From: Limisphaerales bacterium
GTDB lineage: Bacteria > Verrucomicrobiota > Verrucomicrobiia > Limisphaerales > UBA1100
NCBI GenBank assembly: GCA_014382585.1
Contig: JACNJL010000038.1
Span: forward strand, 21,726-85,725
Direction of reading: 5' to 3'
DNA: 64,000 nucleotides
Shown: positions 19,400 to 28,703 of the stretch, in pieces
Numbering within the stretch: position 1 is the stretch's first letter
Layout of the letters: each line of letters begins with the position of its first letter
Translations under genes and position numbers: made by a program
The notes under the pieces: generated by a model
Told to the model about the DNA's origin: nothing
Seen by the model: only the letters and a program-made list of their open reading frames with translations
The model's database searches: none

Positions 19400-20311
19400 T
19401 CATTCTTCCGGTTTCCGCCACGGCGCAAGGCCAATAACTACGCCTGAGACGACCAACGCCATGGCCGGCCAAAAGGTGGGCGTGATTTGTTCTCCAATGC
19501 ACTGCCACGCCCATAGCATCGCGAAGATGGGGATGAGGTTATTGAACAACAACGCACGGCTGACAGGCCAATAGCGCAGCACGTTGTTCCAAATGCCCAG
19601 CCCGACGATGGTGCCGGCAACAATGCTGAACCCCTGCCAACCGATGAATTGAATCTTAAGCGCGGGTGGATTCTTTGTGATTTCCCAAATGACAAATGGA
19701 AGCAGCAGCAGTCCCCCACGCCATGCCGTGTGCGCAGTATACAACATGCCGCTGATGCGGCTGGACATTTCGCGCGATTCGCGACTGTAAATCGTCCACG
19801 ACCAACTGGCGCAAAAGGCGATGACATCGCCGTGCCACGAATGGCCGTCCGCAGCAGTGGCGTGCAGCTTTGGAAGAAATAAAATCACAATGCCCGCCAG
19901 TGCGAGCAGCGCGGCTAAATATTTGCGCAGGCTTTCGCGGTTCAGCCGTGGGCGTTCCTCCAGCAACAGCCCCCAAACCGGCGAGGCGGCGAGGTACAAC
20001 GAGGCGTGCGACACAGGCGTCATAGTGACCGCCCACGAAAACCCCGCCGCCCATCCAACAAACAACGGCGCCCCGCGCACCCACAGCCGTCGATGCACAT
20101 CCGTCGGCACGGCTTGCGGTTCGCCAAAAATTTTTGTCCATCGCAACAGCCCCAGCAACAGGATTCCCGCGCCCAGCAATCGTGTGCCGGTGGTCCACAA
20201 CACCGGCCAGTCGCGCACGAGATAGCCGATGGCCGTGTTATTTGCACCCCACACGATGGTGGCCAGCACGAGGCTGGCGGCAATGAGGAAATTTTGACGG
20301 GATTCACCCAT
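19400..20311 (-). CDS. EamA/DMT-family transporter
   Basis: 303 residues with about ten hydrophobic segments arranged as two EamA halves. The first half begins LIAASLVLATIVWGANNTAIGY and the second DVIAFCASWSWTIYSRESRE. The C-terminal block ALLFNNLIPIFAMLWAWQCI followed by GVVIGL is typical of drug/metabolite exporters. Substrate unknown. Divergent from the rhodanese gene at 20370, with a 58-base promoter gap. Confidence 0.9.
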   Translation of the reverse strand: MGESRQNFLIAASLVLATIVWGANNTAIGYLVRDWPVLWTTGTRLLGAGILLLGLLRWTKIFGEPQAVPTDVHRRLWVRGAPLFVGWAAGFSWAVTMTPVSHASLYLAASPVWGLLLEERPRLNRESLRKYLAALLALAGIVILFLPKLHATAADGHSWHGDVIAFCASWSWTIYSRESREMSSRISGMLYTAHTAWRGGLLLLPFVIWEITKNPPALKIQFIGWQGFSIVAGTIVGLGIWNNVLRYWPVSRALLFNNLIPIFAMLWAWQCIGEQITPTFWPAMALVVSGVVIGLAPWRKPEE

Positions 20312-20369
20312 TCGGCAAATTGACCATCACGGGCTCGCTTCGCAAGCCAAACCGCGCTATCTTTTCGGG

Positions 20370-20735
20370 ATGAAGCATTCAGCCGGATTTCTCGCGCTTG
20401 TGGAAGATGCCCTGTCGCGGGTGACCGAAATATCCATCGAAGACTTACCGGCGCGCCTGACGGAAAATCCGGAAGCCGTGCTGCTGGATGTGCGCGAGGA
20501 AAGCGAATGGACCAAGGCGCACGCCAAGGAAGCCCAGTATTTGGGCAAGGGCGTTTTGGAGCGCGATTTGGAAACGCGTTTCCCCGACAAGACCGCGGAA
20601 ATTATCATGTACTGCGGCGGTGGCTATCGCAGTGCGCTCACTTGCGACGCCGCTCAAAAGATGGGCTACACGAATGTGAAGTCGTTGGCGAAGGGGTATC
20701 AAGGGTTGGTGGTGGCGGATTGGCCGATGGAGTGA
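20370..20735 (+). CDS. Rhodanese-like sulfurtransferase
   Basis: 121 residues, single rhodanese domain. AVLLDVREESEWTKAH is the CH2A-like motif, and the active-site loop is CGGGYRS with the catalytic Cys near residue 90. SLAKGYQGLVVADWP is the usual C-terminal part (typically GGxxxW). Cytoplasmic. Transfers sulfane sulfur; it may serve the DsrEFH-like set at 13788-14724 or lipoate synthesis, but it is not in an operon with either. Confidence 0.9.
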   Translation: MKHSAGFLALVEDALSRVTEISIEDLPARLTENPEAVLLDVREESEWTKAHAKEAQYLGKGVLERDLETRFPDKTAEIIMYCGGGYRSALTCDAAQKMGYTNVKSLAKGYQGLVVADWPME

Positions 20736-20776
20736 AATAAAGTGATCCATGTTCTTCGAGGCCACTTGAAAACTGA

Positions 20777-21316
20777 TCATTTGCCCTTCTTCTTCTCTCG
20801 CTTCTCAATCATCTTCTTCAGCTTGGGCCAATATTCATCGTCCACCATATAACCCACGCATTCTTTCGCGCCGCAGTTGCACGGGTTTTCGAAAGCATCC
20901 ACAAGGTCGTAGTTATAATTATAAAGCACTTCCTCGCCTTTCCTGATTGTTCTGAGGGCGTCAATCCACACGCGATCATCCTCAATATCCGATTCGGCGT
21001 TGGCGGCACAGCCGTGGTTGATGAAACGCGCAGGATTCCACGGCACATTGCCATCGATATCGAAATGCTTGTTGATGGTAAACACGTAGCCATTGCCATC
21101 GGCCAATTCCGCGGACGCTTTCTTTTTAGTGAGCGGACGACCGATGTATTCGATGATGCGCGTGCCTTTTCGGATGTCGCGCTTGGCGTACGCGCCCACG
21201 TTATGAATGCTCGATTTCCTAAAATCCAAATATTGATTTTCCACCTGTAATTGCACGCGCGCATTGAAGAGGCTAGAAGCAGCATGGGTCAAGCGACAGT
21301 TATTCGATTTTTGCAT
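20777..21316 (-). CDS. SET-domain protein (lysine methyltransferase-like)
   Basis: About 179 residues from ATG 21316. The frame continues upstream to 21406, but that would run into the sulfatase gene, and homology begins near SIHNVGAYAKRDIRKGTRII. SET motifs are visible: EYIGRPLTKKK, then RFINHGCAANAE (the RFxNHxCxPN-like pocket), then EEVLYNYNYD (the catalytic Tyr region). A post-SET cysteine cluster CNCGAKECVGYM follows. The tail is very Lys-rich. Bacterial SET proteins methylate lysine on proteins; the target is unknown. Divergently arranged with the sulfatase. Confidence 0.85.
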   Translation of the reverse strand: MQKSNNCRLTHAASSLFNARVQLQVENQYLDFRKSSIHNVGAYAKRDIRKGTRIIEYIGRPLTKKKASAELADGNGYVFTINKHFDIDGNVPWNPARFINHGCAANAESDIEDDRVWIDALRTIRKGEEVLYNYNYDLVDAFENPCNCGAKECVGYMVDDEYWPKLKKMIEKREKKKGK

Positions 21317-21350
21317 TGGCAAAATGCGCGTCACGGTTTGCAATACGCGC

Positions 21351-22778
21351 ATGCAACGTTCGCTCGCCCTGATACTGGCTCTGTTGCCGTTTTGGCTCAC
21401 GGCCACCCCACCGAATATTTTGCTTATGGTGTCTGACGACCAGGGCTATCGCGACCTTGGCTGCTTTGGCTCGCACGAAGTGAAAACACCACACCTCGAT
21501 CGCCTTGCCAAAGGCGGCGTAAAACTCACCAGTTTTTATGTCGCATGGCCCGCGTGCACGCCTTCGCGCGGCGCATTGCTCACCGGTCGCTATCCACAGC
21601 GCAATGGCATTTACGACATGATTCGCAACGAAGCGCCCGACTATGGTTATCAATACAAGCCCGGTGAATACGAGGCCACCTTCGAGCGCATCAGCGGCAT
21701 GGACACTCGCGAGGTGCTGCTGCCGGCGGTGTTAAAAAAAGTCGGCTACACCAGCGGCATTTTTGGTAAATGGGATCTCGGCGTACACAAACGCTATCTG
21801 CCGCTCGCGCGTGGCTTTGATGATTTTTATGGGTTCGTGAACACCGGCATCGATTACTACACCCACGAACGCTACGGCGTACCGTCGATGTTCCGCAACA
21901 ACGCCCCCACCTTCGCCGATCAAGGCAAATACTGCACCGACCTTTTCGAGCGCGAAGCCGTGCGATTTCTCAAGGACAACCACAAAAAACCGTTTTTCCT
22001 CTACGTGCCTTTCAACGCCCCGCACGGCGCGTCGAGCCTCGACCCCATCATCCGCAGTGGCGCGCAGGCACCGGAAAAGTTTAAAAAGATGTACCCCACG
22101 CTGCTCTCTCAGGCCGGCACGCAAAAGGGAACGCGCTATGGCAAACCCGCCATCGTCCGCAACCGCCCCGCGCGCCGATTAGAATTTGTCGGCTCCGTCA
22201 CCGCGATGGATGCCGCGATCGGCACGCTGCTAAACTGGCTCGATGATTACAACATTGCCGACAACACGATTGTGATTTTCTTCAGCGACAACGGCGGCGG
22301 CGGCGCGGCAGACAACGCGCCCTTGCGCGGGCGCAAAGGCCAAATGTTCGAGGGCGGCATCCGAGTGCCTTGCATCATCCGCTGGCCCGGAAAAATTCCC
22401 GCCGACACCACCACCGATGAATTCCTCACCTCGCTTGAAATTTTCCCCACCCTCTCCATCGCCGCCGGAGCAGCTCCAACCAAGGGGGTAGTGCTCGACG
22501 GCTTCGACATGCTGCCGGTATTGCAGGGCATAAGCAAATCACCGCGCAAAGAAATGTTCTGGCAACGCCGGCTCGACAAAGGCGCACGCGTAGGGCACTG
22601 GAAATGGGTGGCGGGAACACACGGCACCGGCTTATTTGATTTACAAACGGACATAAGCGAAAAGCACGATCTTTCCAGCAAGCACCCGGAGGTGTTAAAA
22701 ATGATGAAAGCTCGCTTCGCCAACTGGAAAAAAGAAATGGCAGCCGCCGAACCGCGCGGTCCGTTTCGGGATTATTAA
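21351..22778 (+). CDS. Secreted type I sulfatase
   Basis: 475 residues. ATG 21351 gives a clear signal peptide (MQRSLALILALLPFWLTATP); the frame itself is open from 21264. Formylglycine-site motif is CTPSRGALLTGR (C-x-P-S-R), so Cys would be converted by a formylglycine-generating enzyme, not seen here. The metal-binding DDQGY near the start and the FFSDNGGGG segment are also present. It hydrolyses sulfate esters, in such bacteria often on algal polysaccharides. The lipoprotein gene at 22784 follows after five bases and likely forms an operon. Confidence 0.94.
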   Translation: MQRSLALILALLPFWLTATPPNILLMVSDDQGYRDLGCFGSHEVKTPHLDRLAKGGVKLTSFYVAWPACTPSRGALLTGRYPQRNGIYDMIRNEAPDYGYQYKPGEYEATFERISGMDTREVLLPAVLKKVGYTSGIFGKWDLGVHKRYLPLARGFDDFYGFVNTGIDYYTHERYGVPSMFRNNAPTFADQGKYCTDLFEREAVRFLKDNHKKPFFLYVPFNAPHGASSLDPIIRSGAQAPEKFKKMYPTLLSQAGTQKGTRYGKPAIVRNRPARRLEFVGSVTAMDAAIGTLLNWLDDYNIADNTIVIFFSDNGGGGAADNAPLRGRKGQMFEGGIRVPCIIRWPGKIPADTTTDEFLTSLEIFPTLSIAAGAAPTKGVVLDGFDMLPVLQGISKSPRKEMFWQRRLDKGARVGHWKWVAGTHGTGLFDLQTDISEKHDLSSKHPEVLKMMKARFANWKKEMAAAEPRGPFRDY

Positions 22779-22783
22779 AATTT

Positions 22784-24016
22784 ATGAAAAAAATACTGTT
22801 TACTTCCCTGATGCTCGCCGTGATCGGCTGCGCCGCGCCGCCCAAACGCATTGCCGCGATCGTAACGGAGTACCGACACAACTCACACGCGGACGTCATC
22901 GTCAGCCGATTGCTGCTCACGCACACGCTGGATGAAAAAGGTAAACGGCCGAATTTAAAACTCGTTTCGCTGTATACCGACCAAGTGCCCGAGAACGATA
23001 CCAGCCGCAAATGGGCCAAACAATTCGATGTGCCCATTTACAAAACCGTGGAGGAAACGCTCACACTCGGCACCGGCAAACTGGCGGTGGACGGAGTGCT
23101 GCTCGTGGCCGAACACGGGAATTATCCAAAAAACGCCACCGGCAACACGATTTATCCGAAACGGCGGCTCTTTGATGCAGTGCAAAAGGTGTTCCGCAAA
23201 ACCGGCAACTCTGTGCCGGTGTTTGTGGACAAACACCTCGCCGACAATTGGGCCGACGCGAAATGGCTGCACGACACGGCGGCGGAATTAAACGTACCGA
23301 TGATGGCCGGCTCGTCACTGCCCGTGCTGTGGCGGTATCCGCCGGCGGATGTAAAACGTGGGGCGAAGCTCAAGGAAATTGTCGCCGTTTCGTATCACAC
23401 GCTCGACGCCTACGGCTATCACGCGCTGGAAATGGTGCAGTGCCTCGCAGAACGCCGCGCGGGCGGCGAGACGGGCGTGAAGCGCGTGCAGTGCCTTTCC
23501 GGCGATGCAGTTTGGCGCGCGATGGACGCGGGGATGTTCGACCGTAAACTGCTCGACGCCGCGCTCAAGCGGCTGAAAAAAAGCGCCATCACCCGCCAAC
23601 CGAAACGGCCGCTGCGCGAATTGGTGAAAGCGCCGGATATGTTTGTGATTGAATACCGCGACGGGCTGAAGGCTTTCGTGCTCACGCTCAACGGCGCGGT
23701 CAACGAATGGGGCGTGGCGTGGAAGACCAGCAGTGGCACACAAAAATCCACCACCTTCTGGACGCAGGAAGCTCGTCCGTACATGCACTTTACTTATCTG
23801 GTGAAAGGCGCGGAAAAAATGTTCCACACCGGCAAGCCGACTTGGCCCGCCGAGCGTACGCTAATGACCAGCGCCCTGCTCGATGCGTTGCTCATTTCCA
23901 AAAGCAAAAACGGCGCAACGGTGCCAACCGATTATTTGGATTTTAAATACACCTCCGCCTGGAACTGGAAACAACCCCCCCCACCCCCGCCGGGCCGGCC
24001 GTGGAATCAGCAGTAA
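22784..24016 (+). CDS. Gfo/Idh-like Rossmann-fold lipoprotein
   Basis: 410 residues with a lipoprotein signal (MKKILFTSLMLAVIGCAAPP, lipobox VIGC). RIAAIVTEYRHNSHADVIVS is the first strand-helix. The arrangement (substrate-pocket KHLADNWADAKWLHD, then a beta domain) is like Gfo/Idh/MocA proteins, though the GxGxxG dinucleotide loop is not evident, so it may bind a ligand without NAD. The end is a Pro-rich tail (PPPPPPGRPW). It follows the sulfatase closely, a pairing that suggests carbohydrate or sulfate-ester use. Confidence 0.7.
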   Translation: MKKILFTSLMLAVIGCAAPPKRIAAIVTEYRHNSHADVIVSRLLLTHTLDEKGKRPNLKLVSLYTDQVPENDTSRKWAKQFDVPIYKTVEETLTLGTGKLAVDGVLLVAEHGNYPKNATGNTIYPKRRLFDAVQKVFRKTGNSVPVFVDKHLADNWADAKWLHDTAAELNVPMMAGSSLPVLWRYPPADVKRGAKLKEIVAVSYHTLDAYGYHALEMVQCLAERRAGGETGVKRVQCLSGDAVWRAMDAGMFDRKLLDAALKRLKKSAITRQPKRPLRELVKAPDMFVIEYRDGLKAFVLTLNGAVNEWGVAWKTSSGTQKSTTFWTQEARPYMHFTYLVKGAEKMFHTGKPTWPAERTLMTSALLDALLISKSKNGATVPTDYLDFKYTSAWNWKQPPPPPPGRPWNQQ

Positions 24017-24018
24017 CA

Positions 24019-25482
24019 CTACCGCACAATCAATCGTTCGAGCTTCGCGCGGAAAATATTCGTAGAGACGGCCTCAGAGGTCATACACGGCGCACGAAAA
24101 TTCCACACCACATTTGGGCCTAGCTGGTTAGTGTAGTCATGGGCCTCGCCCAATTCGGTGCCACTTTGATCGTATAGTTTGAAAATAATTTCCACCTCAA
24201 TTAGCGTATCGCTCGTAATATTCTGTGCTGCACCGATCACATAAAACACATCCGGCCCCTGTTGGCCTTCGGTTTTCCGGTCGGTCTCCCGGCTGATGAC
24301 CAGCGATGACTCATCCACCTTCACAGACTTCACCACATTATTGCTGCGGTAATCATCGCCAAACAAAAACTGCAGAGTCACCGCCCGACGAACGCTGTGT
24401 TCCCATTGCGGATTGATGAATCCGGCCACCGTGGGCAATCCAAATCTGGAAAATAACAGCACAAACACAACCAGCACGACACCAAGTTTTTGTTTCTCAC
24501 GGTCTTTATACCAAGGGCCATCGAATGCTTCGGCGTCATCTTCCAATGCCGCGGAAGATTTGAGCTTGGGCACGCCGCCCCCGTGAGCGCCTCCGCCCGC
24601 GCCGGAAATCACTCCGGCTACTTTTCGTACAACCGGCCCGGATCCCATTGGCCCCGCCGATCCGGCTGGCATCGCCGGGTTGGGAGGCATCGCGGAAAAT
24701 CCACCCGGCATCGCGCCAGCCATCGGGTCCATCGATTCCTCAGGATCCGGCTCAATGCCCGCCGGTTGGCGACGAGTCATAGGCGCACTAGGCACGGCTG
24801 AGGGAGAATCACCCGCGGATCGGGTGCTGCGTTTGGGTTTGGGCCGACCACCGCGACGTCCACCGGGTTTCGGACGCCCAGATCGTCCGGCCCGCCCTTC
24901 ATCCGTAGGGGCTTCTTCGTCAGGCTTGGGTCCGGAGCCAGCTAATCGACGGCCAATTTTTTCTGGCCCATCGCCAGGCATGGCTCCCCCACCGCCAGGG
25001 CGTTGACGTAATTTTTTGGGCTGACGCGGCCTGGGTGGACCACCGCGCTTTGGCGGTCGTGGCTTGGGCGGGCCACTGCGCTTGGGCTCTGGCTCCGGTT
25101 TAGGTTCTTCCTCGTACTCTTCCTCGTACTCTTCCTCGCACTCTTCCTCGTACTCTTCCTGGTACTCCTCTTCGTATTCCTCCTCGTATTCCTCTTCGAA
25201 ATCTTCTACTTCCGCCGCCGAGGCCTTGTCTTCAACTACCAACGCCGAAGGCTGCAGCGCTGTTTGATTATGGCAATGGCCGCATTCAATTTCCATGCCG
25301 ATGGCGGCCGGATTGCCATCAAACGAAAGCGGCCCGTTGCAGTGCTCGCAATAATGCTTGAGGACCAGCTGCAGATTCACGCCACAGTGCGGGCAATTGA
25401 ACTCCACGCCCACCGCATCCACCGGCAGAGAAATTCGACCGTTGCATTCCTGGCACGCGCTTTTGCAATACTCCTCACTCAT
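24019..25482 (-). CDS. Zinc-ribbon membrane protein with acidic and Gly/Pro-rich linker
   Basis: 487 residues. The N-terminal ~85 hold two or three zinc-ribbon modules (CQECNG..CPHCG, then CEHCNG..CGHCH). Residues ~95-130 are an EEEY-repeat acidic block coded by near-identical 12-base units, followed by a long Pro/Gly/Arg-rich region. A membrane helix (LGVVLVVFVLLFSRFGLPTV) and an exposed C-terminal domain follow. Function unknown; it looks like a cytoplasmic zinc-ribbon sensor joined by a disordered linker to a periplasmic domain. An odd hairpin lies directly before its start (25489-25505). Confidence 0.75.
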   Translation of the reverse strand: MSEEYCKSACQECNGRISLPVDAVGVEFNCPHCGVNLQLVLKHYCEHCNGPLSFDGNPAAIGMEIECGHCHNQTALQPSALVVEDKASAAEVEDFEEEYEEEYEEEYQEEYEEECEEEYEEEYEEEPKPEPEPKRSGPPKPRPPKRGGPPRPRQPKKLRQRPGGGGAMPGDGPEKIGRRLAGSGPKPDEEAPTDEGRAGRSGRPKPGGRRGGRPKPKRSTRSAGDSPSAVPSAPMTRRQPAGIEPDPEESMDPMAGAMPGGFSAMPPNPAMPAGSAGPMGSGPVVRKVAGVISGAGGGAHGGGVPKLKSSAALEDDAEAFDGPWYKDREKQKLGVVLVVFVLLFSRFGLPTVAGFINPQWEHSVRRAVTLQFLFGDDYRSNNVVKSVKVDESSLVISRETDRKTEGQQGPDVFYVIGAAQNITSDTLIEVEIIFKLYDQSGTELGEAHDYTNQLGPNVVWNFRAPCMTSEAVSTNIFRAKLERLIVR

Positions 25483-25488
25483 ATAAAA

Positions 25489-25505
25489 AGCCGGCCCCTC
25501 CGGCT
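25489..25505 (-). promoter_or_regulatory. Hairpin with T-run and SD-like loop just before a start codon
   Basis: On the minus strand AGCCGG-AGGGG-CCGGCT is a perfect six-pair stem followed by TTTTT, only three bases before the ATG at 25482. It could terminate transcription from the nitroreductase gene. It also places the only SD-like GGAGGGG of the next gene in the loop, about 12 bases from the ATG, so it might control translation. Both readings are inference. Confidence 0.5.
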
Positions 25506-25554
25506 GCGGCTGAAGCTACCAAATAATGCCGATTATTGGCGACTTGTATTTTCA

Positions 25555-26229
25555 TCAACCCTGCCAATCCACAAAATCCGCCAACGGAAGCCGCTCCGGC
25601 ACGAATGTGTTCACCGCCGCCGCCGCCTCCGGCCAGCCCACTGACATCCCCGCCACCACCCAGCGATCCGCGCCCAACCCCAGCGCCGCCCGCACCACCC
25701 CCGCATAACCCGCCACGCTGAATTGCGGGCAACTCCCCAGCCCGTGCGCCGTGAGGCCGAGCATCACATTTTGCATAAACATCCCGACATCCAAAAAATT
25801 CCCCCGCTCCGCACCCGCTGGCAGATGAAAAATCAACTGCACCGGCGCGCCAAAAAAAGTAAAATTCTCCCGCCCGTGCGCCCGCCGTGCCTCCACATCA
25901 TCCCGCGCAATCCCCTTCAATTCAAACAATGAAAACCCGCACGCGCGCGCCCGATCCTTCCATTCCATGGGCGAAGGCAACAGCGAATACTCATAATCCG
26001 GCACCGCCTTTTCCCCCGCATCAAACGCCGCACAAAGAGCCGCACTCAACCCATCCCGCGCCGCGCCCTGAACGACCGTCACCTTCCACGGCTGCGTATT
26101 CTTCCCCGAAGGCGCCTCCCCCGCCGCCAACAAAACCGACTCCAGCACCTCGCGCGACACCGCCGCATCCGTAAACGCCCGCTGACAATGCCGCCGCGAA
26201 ATCAATGCAAGAAAATCAGCCGGATCCAT
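25555..26229 (-). CDS. Nitroreductase-family protein
   Basis: 224 residues, FMN-dependent NAD(P)H oxidoreductase fold. ISRRHCQRAFTDAAVSRE is the start motif (usually RRSxRxF), APSGKNTQPWKVTVV the FMN-contacting segment, and QNVMLGLTAHGLGSCPQFS the conserved helix before the C-terminal strands. Substrate not predictable. The first codons lie against a relic of the kinase gene 3' end (26242-26275), so this gene was probably next to the kinase gene before the 26276-28669 insert. Confidence 0.9.
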   Translation of the reverse strand: MDPADFLALISRRHCQRAFTDAAVSREVLESVLLAAGEAPSGKNTQPWKVTVVQGAARDGLSAALCAAFDAGEKAVPDYEYSLLPSPMEWKDRARACGFSLFELKGIARDDVEARRAHGRENFTFFGAPVQLIFHLPAGAERGNFLDVGMFMQNVMLGLTAHGLGSCPQFSVAGYAGVVRAALGLGADRWVVAGMSVGWPEAAAAVNTFVPERLPLADFVDWQG

Positions 26230-26241
26230 CGGCGCGGAAGT

Positions 26242-26275
26242 TAGCCGCCCTTCACTGCGATTGCAACTTTACGCG
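26242..26275 (-). repeat. Relic of the kinase gene 3' end (direct repeat with 28670-28703)
   Basis: 34 bases identical to 28670-28703 except for one. In the kinase gene's frame they encode RVKLQSQ and stop, where the intact gene has RVKLQSP and stop. The shared sequence also includes the post-stop TAGCCGCCC. The pair bounds the pseudopilin and GYF_2/MORN genes. Confidence 0.88.
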
Positions 26276-26416
26276 CACCCACAGGTGGTCTCCGCTCCAT
26301 CATCCACTTAAAATCATCTCCTCACAGCCACCCAGCCTTTCGCAAACAGGACTTTTTTTACGAAAAAATTGAGCCGATTTGTGAAAAATAGCCTTTTCCT
26401 GGCGTATTTAATTTGT

Positions 26417-27691
26417 ATGAAAAATCGTGCCTTCACCCTCATTGAACTTTTGGTGGTCATCGCCATCATCGGAATTCTAGCTGGAATGTTGCTCCCCGCC
26501 CTCGCACGCGCCAAAGCGAAGGCAGCCCGCATAAAGTGTGTTGCCAATCTTAGCTCCATCGGGAAGGCATTCATTGGTTTCTCTCACGACAATGCGGGAC
26601 GATTACCTTGGCAACTTACCCCCAGCCAAGTGGCGAACCATTTTGGAAACAATTATAAAGAATCACTAAGCCATATCTATTCTGTCCTTGCAGTGAAAGC
26701 TGGAGTGCAATCGGCTCAGATTCTTCGGTCCCCTTGCGATGCTATGCGAGAAGAAGCTAATGAATCATCTCAAAAGAGCTGGACTACATATGATGCAAAA
26801 AGAGGGCAGTACATTGACTGTGCTGCCATAAGCTATTCATTAATCAAAGGTGCGGACACCGTACGCCCTTCATCCATTTTAGCCACTACGCGCAACCTTT
26901 CCACTGACGACTTGGGTAATGCAAACTGGGCGGGCGCAGATGAAAACCCGCCCCCTAAAAACGCAATGACCGGTCTGAACGCCGGACAAGGCCAGCTAGT
27001 GTTGGCGGACGGCAGTGCCTCACAATCCACCGATGCAGATATTGGAAACAACGGTTCGGGCAAACTCGTGAATGCTCACATCTCCGCACGCGGCGGAGTG
27101 ATCCTCGGCCCAGGCAGCACCTATGTGATTGGATGCGGAGGAGGTGGATGCACTGGGGATTGGGATTTCAAATTCGGATACAAACACGTTTATGAATCCC
27201 ATGCAGATGATTACGTGACAAATACAACAAACCTAAGGAAATATACAGAGTGGCAATCCGATCCAATAACTTACTGGGCTCCCACCAAAAATGAACCTGC
27301 ATCCATCACCCAAATTTTCAAATTTAAAAAACCAACGTGCGAAGTTTACCTGCAAACACTTGTTGCATCGTTTAACTTTGGATCCAGTAAAGGCGAAAAC
27401 TCAATCTGGGCATCAAAAGACGGGCAAAACTGGACCCAATTGATTGACAACCCCATTCCAAGTCGAATTGATTCCTTGAAAATGTACAAAAAAAAATTAC
27501 CCGAAGAATTGCTCGGCGGAAATGCTATTCACATTCAAGTCCGCTTCTTGACGGACAATTCCCCGAATTCTAGTTATAGTATGGCACAATTTTGCAGGGC
27601 CCCGAAGAATGGTACTGGGCCTGAGCCGGGATATTTTGGAGAGGGGCAGAATGTTTTTGAATTGAAAGCTAAATTCAAGAAAAAACATTGA
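26417..27691 (+). CDS. Type IV pilin-like (prepilin leader) protein
   Basis: 424 residues from ATG 26417; an upstream frame to 26369 adds no leader. MKNRAFTLIELLVVIAII.. is a textbook class III prepilin leader, with cleavage after Ala5 and Glu5-like Glu in TLIEL. The rest is a large exposed domain with an Asp/Asn-rich middle and beta-like C-terminal (ASKDGQNWTQLIDNP, QVRFLTDNSPN). In this phylum such genes are numerous and usually described as DUF1559-like or GspG/H-like. It is probably exported by the type II/IV pilus system. The gene converges with the GYF_2/MORN gene. Confidence 0.85.
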   Translation: MKNRAFTLIELLVVIAIIGILAGMLLPALARAKAKAARIKCVANLSSIGKAFIGFSHDNAGRLPWQLTPSQVANHFGNNYKESLSHIYSVLAVKAGVQSAQILRSPCDAMREEANESSQKSWTTYDAKRGQYIDCAAISYSLIKGADTVRPSSILATTRNLSTDDLGNANWAGADENPPPKNAMTGLNAGQGQLVLADGSASQSTDADIGNNGSGKLVNAHISARGGVILGPGSTYVIGCGGGGCTGDWDFKFGYKHVYESHADDYVTNTTNLRKYTEWQSDPITYWAPTKNEPASITQIFKFKKPTCEVYLQTLVASFNFGSSKGENSIWASKDGQNWTQLIDNPIPSRIDSLKMYKKKLPEELLGGNAIHIQVRFLTDNSPNSSYSMAQFCRAPKNGTGPEPGYFGEGQNVFELKAKFKKKH

Positions 27692-27700
27692 ACCATAGCC

Positions 27701-28492
27701 TTAATTCGTTCGCGGCAGAATTCTAGGAATCGTGTCAAAGGGAATTTCAAATTCAATATGAGTTTTAGACGAAACCTCTCGACCGTCGGAAAATTCAGCT
27801 TCAATCGCCAGTTTTCCTTCAGGAGTCCACCATTTCACAGGCCCCGAATAACTTCCCTTTGAGTATTCCGCCTGATGAATCAAAGTTCCATCCTCGTGCC
27901 AAAGCTCATACATTCCATTTTCCCTCCCCTCCTGAAATTCTACTCTCACTTTCAACTTCCCATTCGGAAAAGTAGAAATAGCCACCCCAGTAAAAGACTT
28001 CGTATCGTCCCTCAAATAAACTACATTGTCTTCCATCACCAATTCCTCAAAGCTCACCTCAGTTTGGTGGATAAAAGTGTACCAAACCAATCCGGCCACC
28101 ACGCATATTCCAACCAATCCCACTCCTATTTTCTTCATCATTTTTGAGCTCTTTCTGGGCGAATCTTTTATACGTTCAGCATTTGCACTGTCATTCTGCC
28201 GTATGCCGGTATTACTGATTGAATTTGACGTCTTCACACTGAGTTCAGAAGACTTAGGCACAAACGCAATTGCCGGGGCCACTGGCGCAACTGGCATCAC
28301 GGGAATGGGTGCGGGCTCGAACAGATCAGTTAATTGTGTCCATTCTGCCATCCCTTCGTGCCACGCCAAATCTGTGGCCACGAATGCGCCGGACTGAAAA
28401 TGCCCCCACAAATCCTCCCGCGAAAACGGGCCATAGCTCTGCCCATTACGCGAAACATACACCGCCAATACTGAAACTTGCGTCGTTTCCAA
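27701..28492 (-). CDS. GYF_2 / MORN-like (YwqK-type) membrane protein
   Basis: 263 residues. Residues ~8-60 are GYF_2 (YVSRNGQSYGPFSREDL, then ATDLAWHEGMAEWTQL). A Pro/Ala linker and a membrane helix (KIGVGLVGICVVAGLVWYTF) follow. The C-terminal ~110 residues contain MORN-like units: GVAISTFPNGKLKVRVEF, GMYELWHEDGTLIHQAEY and GPVKWWTPEGKLAIEAEF. YwqK-type MORN proteins are sometimes listed as antitoxin or immunity partners. The partner here is unknown. The truncated gene at 1-206 looks like a paralogue. Confidence 0.82.
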   Translation of the reverse strand: METTQVSVLAVYVSRNGQSYGPFSREDLWGHFQSGAFVATDLAWHEGMAEWTQLTDLFEPAPIPVMPVAPVAPAIAFVPKSSELSVKTSNSISNTGIRQNDSANAERIKDSPRKSSKMMKKIGVGLVGICVVAGLVWYTFIHQTEVSFEELVMEDNVVYLRDDTKSFTGVAISTFPNGKLKVRVEFQEGRENGMYELWHEDGTLIHQAEYSKGSYSGPVKWWTPEGKLAIEAEFSDGREVSSKTHIEFEIPFDTIPRILPRTN

Positions 28493-28669
28493 AATAATAG
28501 GTGCAATCCCCTCCTATTCAATACGCTCAACCCCTCACATATTTCGCATTTAACCCCAACTTTTAAAAAATGAAAATCGAGCGAGCCTGTTAAAAACGGA
28601 ATCTTTATTTTGAAAAGGCAGCAACACGAGATTGTGGCCGGAATGTGATATGGATTTGAAAAAGAGTGC

Positions 28670-28703
28670 TAGCCGCCCTTCACGGCGATTGCAACTTTAC
28701 GCG
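28670..28703 (-). repeat. Kinase gene 3' end, intact partner of the 26242-26275 relic
   Basis: Covers the last codons and stop of the kinase gene and a few bases beyond. See the entry at 26242 for the comparison. Confidence 0.88.

Noticed and set aside
25100-25200. Regular TCCTCG-type repeats considered as a CRISPR-like or VNTR array
   Set aside because: They are in-frame codons for the EEEY acidic block of the zinc-ribbon protein, without spacers.
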